Shown here: in pieces, positions 63,204 through 64,000 of the stretch
How positions within the stretch are numbered: position 1 is the stretch's first letter
Layout of the letters: each line of letters starts with the position of its first letter
Origin: an uncultured Eggerthella sp.
Lineage (GTDB): Bacteria > Actinomycetota > Coriobacteriia > Coriobacteriales > Eggerthellaceae
Length of the DNA: 64,000 nt
Direction of reading: 5' to 3'
NCBI GenBank assembly: GCA_900542265.1
Contig: UQML01000002.1
Coordinates: forward strand, 37,888 to 101,887
Notes under the pieces: model-generated
Database searches by the model: none
What the model saw: only the letters and a program-made list of their open reading frames with translations
What the model was told of the DNA's origin: nothing
Made by a program: the position numbers and the translations under genes

Positions 63204-63435
63204 GTTTGATTACCAGTCAGAATGTCACTGTTCCAAAACCTAGAGGGCTATACAAGAACCGTAGAGGTGGTTTGATTACCAGTCAGAATGTCACTGTTCC
63301 AAAACTGAAGTATAGCGAACTCAAAGCCATTGTTGTTTGATTACCAGTCAGAATGCCACTGTTCCAAAACTTGGTCGTGAGTGAGGAGTATTCCGTCATG
63401 TTTGATTACCAGTCAGAATGCCACTGTTCCAAAAC
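63204..63435 (-). CRISPR. CRISPR array, four repeats, three spacers
   Basis: Repeats of 36 bases at 63204-63239, 63270-63305, 63335-63370 and 63400-63435. On the plus strand they start GTTTGATTACCAGTCAGAAT and end CTGTTCCAAAAC; the last two carry GCC in place of GTC in the middle. Spacers are 30, 29 and 29 bases. Repeat length, spacer length and the candidate tracrRNA fit a type II system. The minus strand is given because the tracrRNA reading is better in that direction. No cas gene is in the window; they may lie to the right of it or be absent. Confidence 0.9.
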
Positions 63436-63636
63436 TGTCCAGATTACGACATAGCGCAATCGACACAAAGAATACTAGAAGAAAGACCGCTAGATCACGA
63501 TAGACTTTTATTTAGGCATGAAAGTCTAGAAGCAATATACATGGAACAAGGATATACCTATTCAGAGGCACATGGAATGGCTAACAAGATGTATAATTAT
63601 GAGGAAAAACTCAGCAAATACGAAGACAAGGGGTAA
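63418..63636 (+). CDS. Fragment of a polymorphic-toxin C-terminal domain
   Basis: The only start (63418) is inside the last CRISPR repeat, without a ribosome site, and an in-frame stop lies just upstream in the same repeat. About 67 residues past the repeat look like the end of a secreted-toxin or phage-like domain: DHDRLLFRHESLEAIYMEQG followed by YTYSEAHGMANKMYNY, with the His-Glu and the AH...N pattern common near toxin C-termini. It is most likely the tail of a larger gene cut off by the array. It is three bases before the immunity-like gene. Confidence 0.5.
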   Translation: MPLFQNCPDYDIAQSTQRILEERPLDHDRLLFRHESLEAIYMEQGYTYSEAHGMANKMYNYEEKLSKYEDKG

Positions 63637-63639
63637 TAG

Positions 63640-63879
63640 ATGGTTACATATGAGTTAACAGAAACAACTCAAACCCATTATTATTATGCGTATTTTGTTG
63701 AGGGAGATAAGACAGATGTTGGCGTGGTTTCGTTGAGCCTACAGACAAGAGAAGCAAATGTCGAAAAATTTGCCAAATCTGATAACCGTAAAAAATACGG
63801 ATTTCATCTTGTAACCGCGCTTGAAGATATGGCAACGCGCGAATGCCTAAAAGATTCAGGCACGATAATGTGGTACTAA
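63640..63879 (+). CDS. Small immunity-like protein
   Basis: A 79-residue soluble protein with AAGGGG six bases before the ATG. It has a beta-rich start (THYYYAYFVEGDKTDVGVVS), a helix with RKKYGFHLVTALEDM, and ends SGTIMWY. The HAL-like helix and the terminal M-x-WY ending resemble small immunity proteins that follow toxin C-terminal domains. Pairing with the toxin fragment upstream supports this. A strong terminator follows. Confidence 0.5.
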   Translation: MVTYELTETTQTHYYYAYFVEGDKTDVGVVSLSLQTREANVEKFAKSDNRKKYGFHLVTALEDMATRECLKDSGTIMWY

Positions 63880-63902
63880 CTGAAAAACCGCAGCAATTAC
63901 AG

Positions 63903-63929
63903 CCCCGCCATGTGCGGGGTTTTCTTTTG
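63903..63929 (+). terminator. Intrinsic terminator after the immunity-like gene
   Basis: CCCCGC (63903-63908), loop CATGT, GCGGGG (63914-63919), then TTTTCTTTT. Confidence 0.9.
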
Positions 63930-64000
63930 CCCATTTAGGGTTATAGGACAAAATGTGTGTCTGGTTTGCTATAAATCCCCAGTTCAGCAACCCTGTTTTT

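Overview
The window looks like a chromosomal segment from a member of the Coriobacteriia (Actinomycetota), most like the Atopobium/Lancefieldella/Olsenella group. The clues are moderate GC, a full division and cell wall (dcw) cluster that has sepF and divIVA but no ftsA, a Rho with a long charged N-terminal insert, many GTG starts behind AGGAG-type ribosome sites, and a type II-like CRISPR repeat. The genus is inferred from gene content and style, not from a database search.

Layout. (1) 1-4.4 kb: a metal or chelate uptake locus, with a substrate-binding protein (cut by the window edge), a His-rich ATPase, a permease and an FmdE-like protein, plus a methyltransferase. (2) 4.4-12.8 kb: housekeeping genes on the minus strand: a divergent methionyl-tRNA synthetase, SppA, Rho, a transaldolase-like enzyme, endonuclease IV and RecN; then cca on the plus strand. 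(3) 14.4-18.9 kb: thiamine genes thiC-thiM-thiED behind a TPP riboswitch, plus thiamine pyrophosphokinase. (4) 19.0-19.3 kb: the RNase P RNA, followed by a short inverted-repeat element. (5) 40.5-19.7 kb, minus strand: one nearly unbroken dcw run, mraZ-rsmH-ftsL-ftsI-murE-murF-mraY-murD-ftsW-murG-murC-murB-ftsQ-ftsZ-pgeF-yggS-sepF-yggT-divIVA-yggU, headed by a sigma-70-type promoter with phased MraZ-box repeats. (6) 40.8-51 kb: xerD, pyrG, nadK, murJ, map, an unusual solute-binding/5'-nucleotidase-C fusion lipoprotein, and CapA. (7) 51-59 kb: accessory genes (LysR and a DMT transporter, an Fe-S membrane protein, a TetR/membrane-protein operon, a second copy of the inverted-repeat element beside a missed 54-residue membrane protein and a truncated TetR, and a hydroxyacid dehydrogenase). 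(8) 59-60.9 kb: a gene graveyard, with pstS-pstC-pstA-pstB and msrA all internally deleted but still in order. (9) 60.9-64 kb: a fusion of an XRE DNA-binding domain to an alanine-type aminotransferase, with an array of TTAGTTCAAT-like sites upstream; then degenerate CRISPR repeats, a candidate tracrRNA, a four-repeat CRISPR array with no cas genes in the window, and a toxin-fragment/immunity-like pair.

How it fits together: most of the window is core growth machinery (peptidoglycan precursors, divisome, translation, DNA repair, cofactor supply). The parts most worth attention are at the right end: the XRE-aminotransferase with its own operator-like array, the tracrRNA/CRISPR remnant, and the decayed phosphate transport operon.
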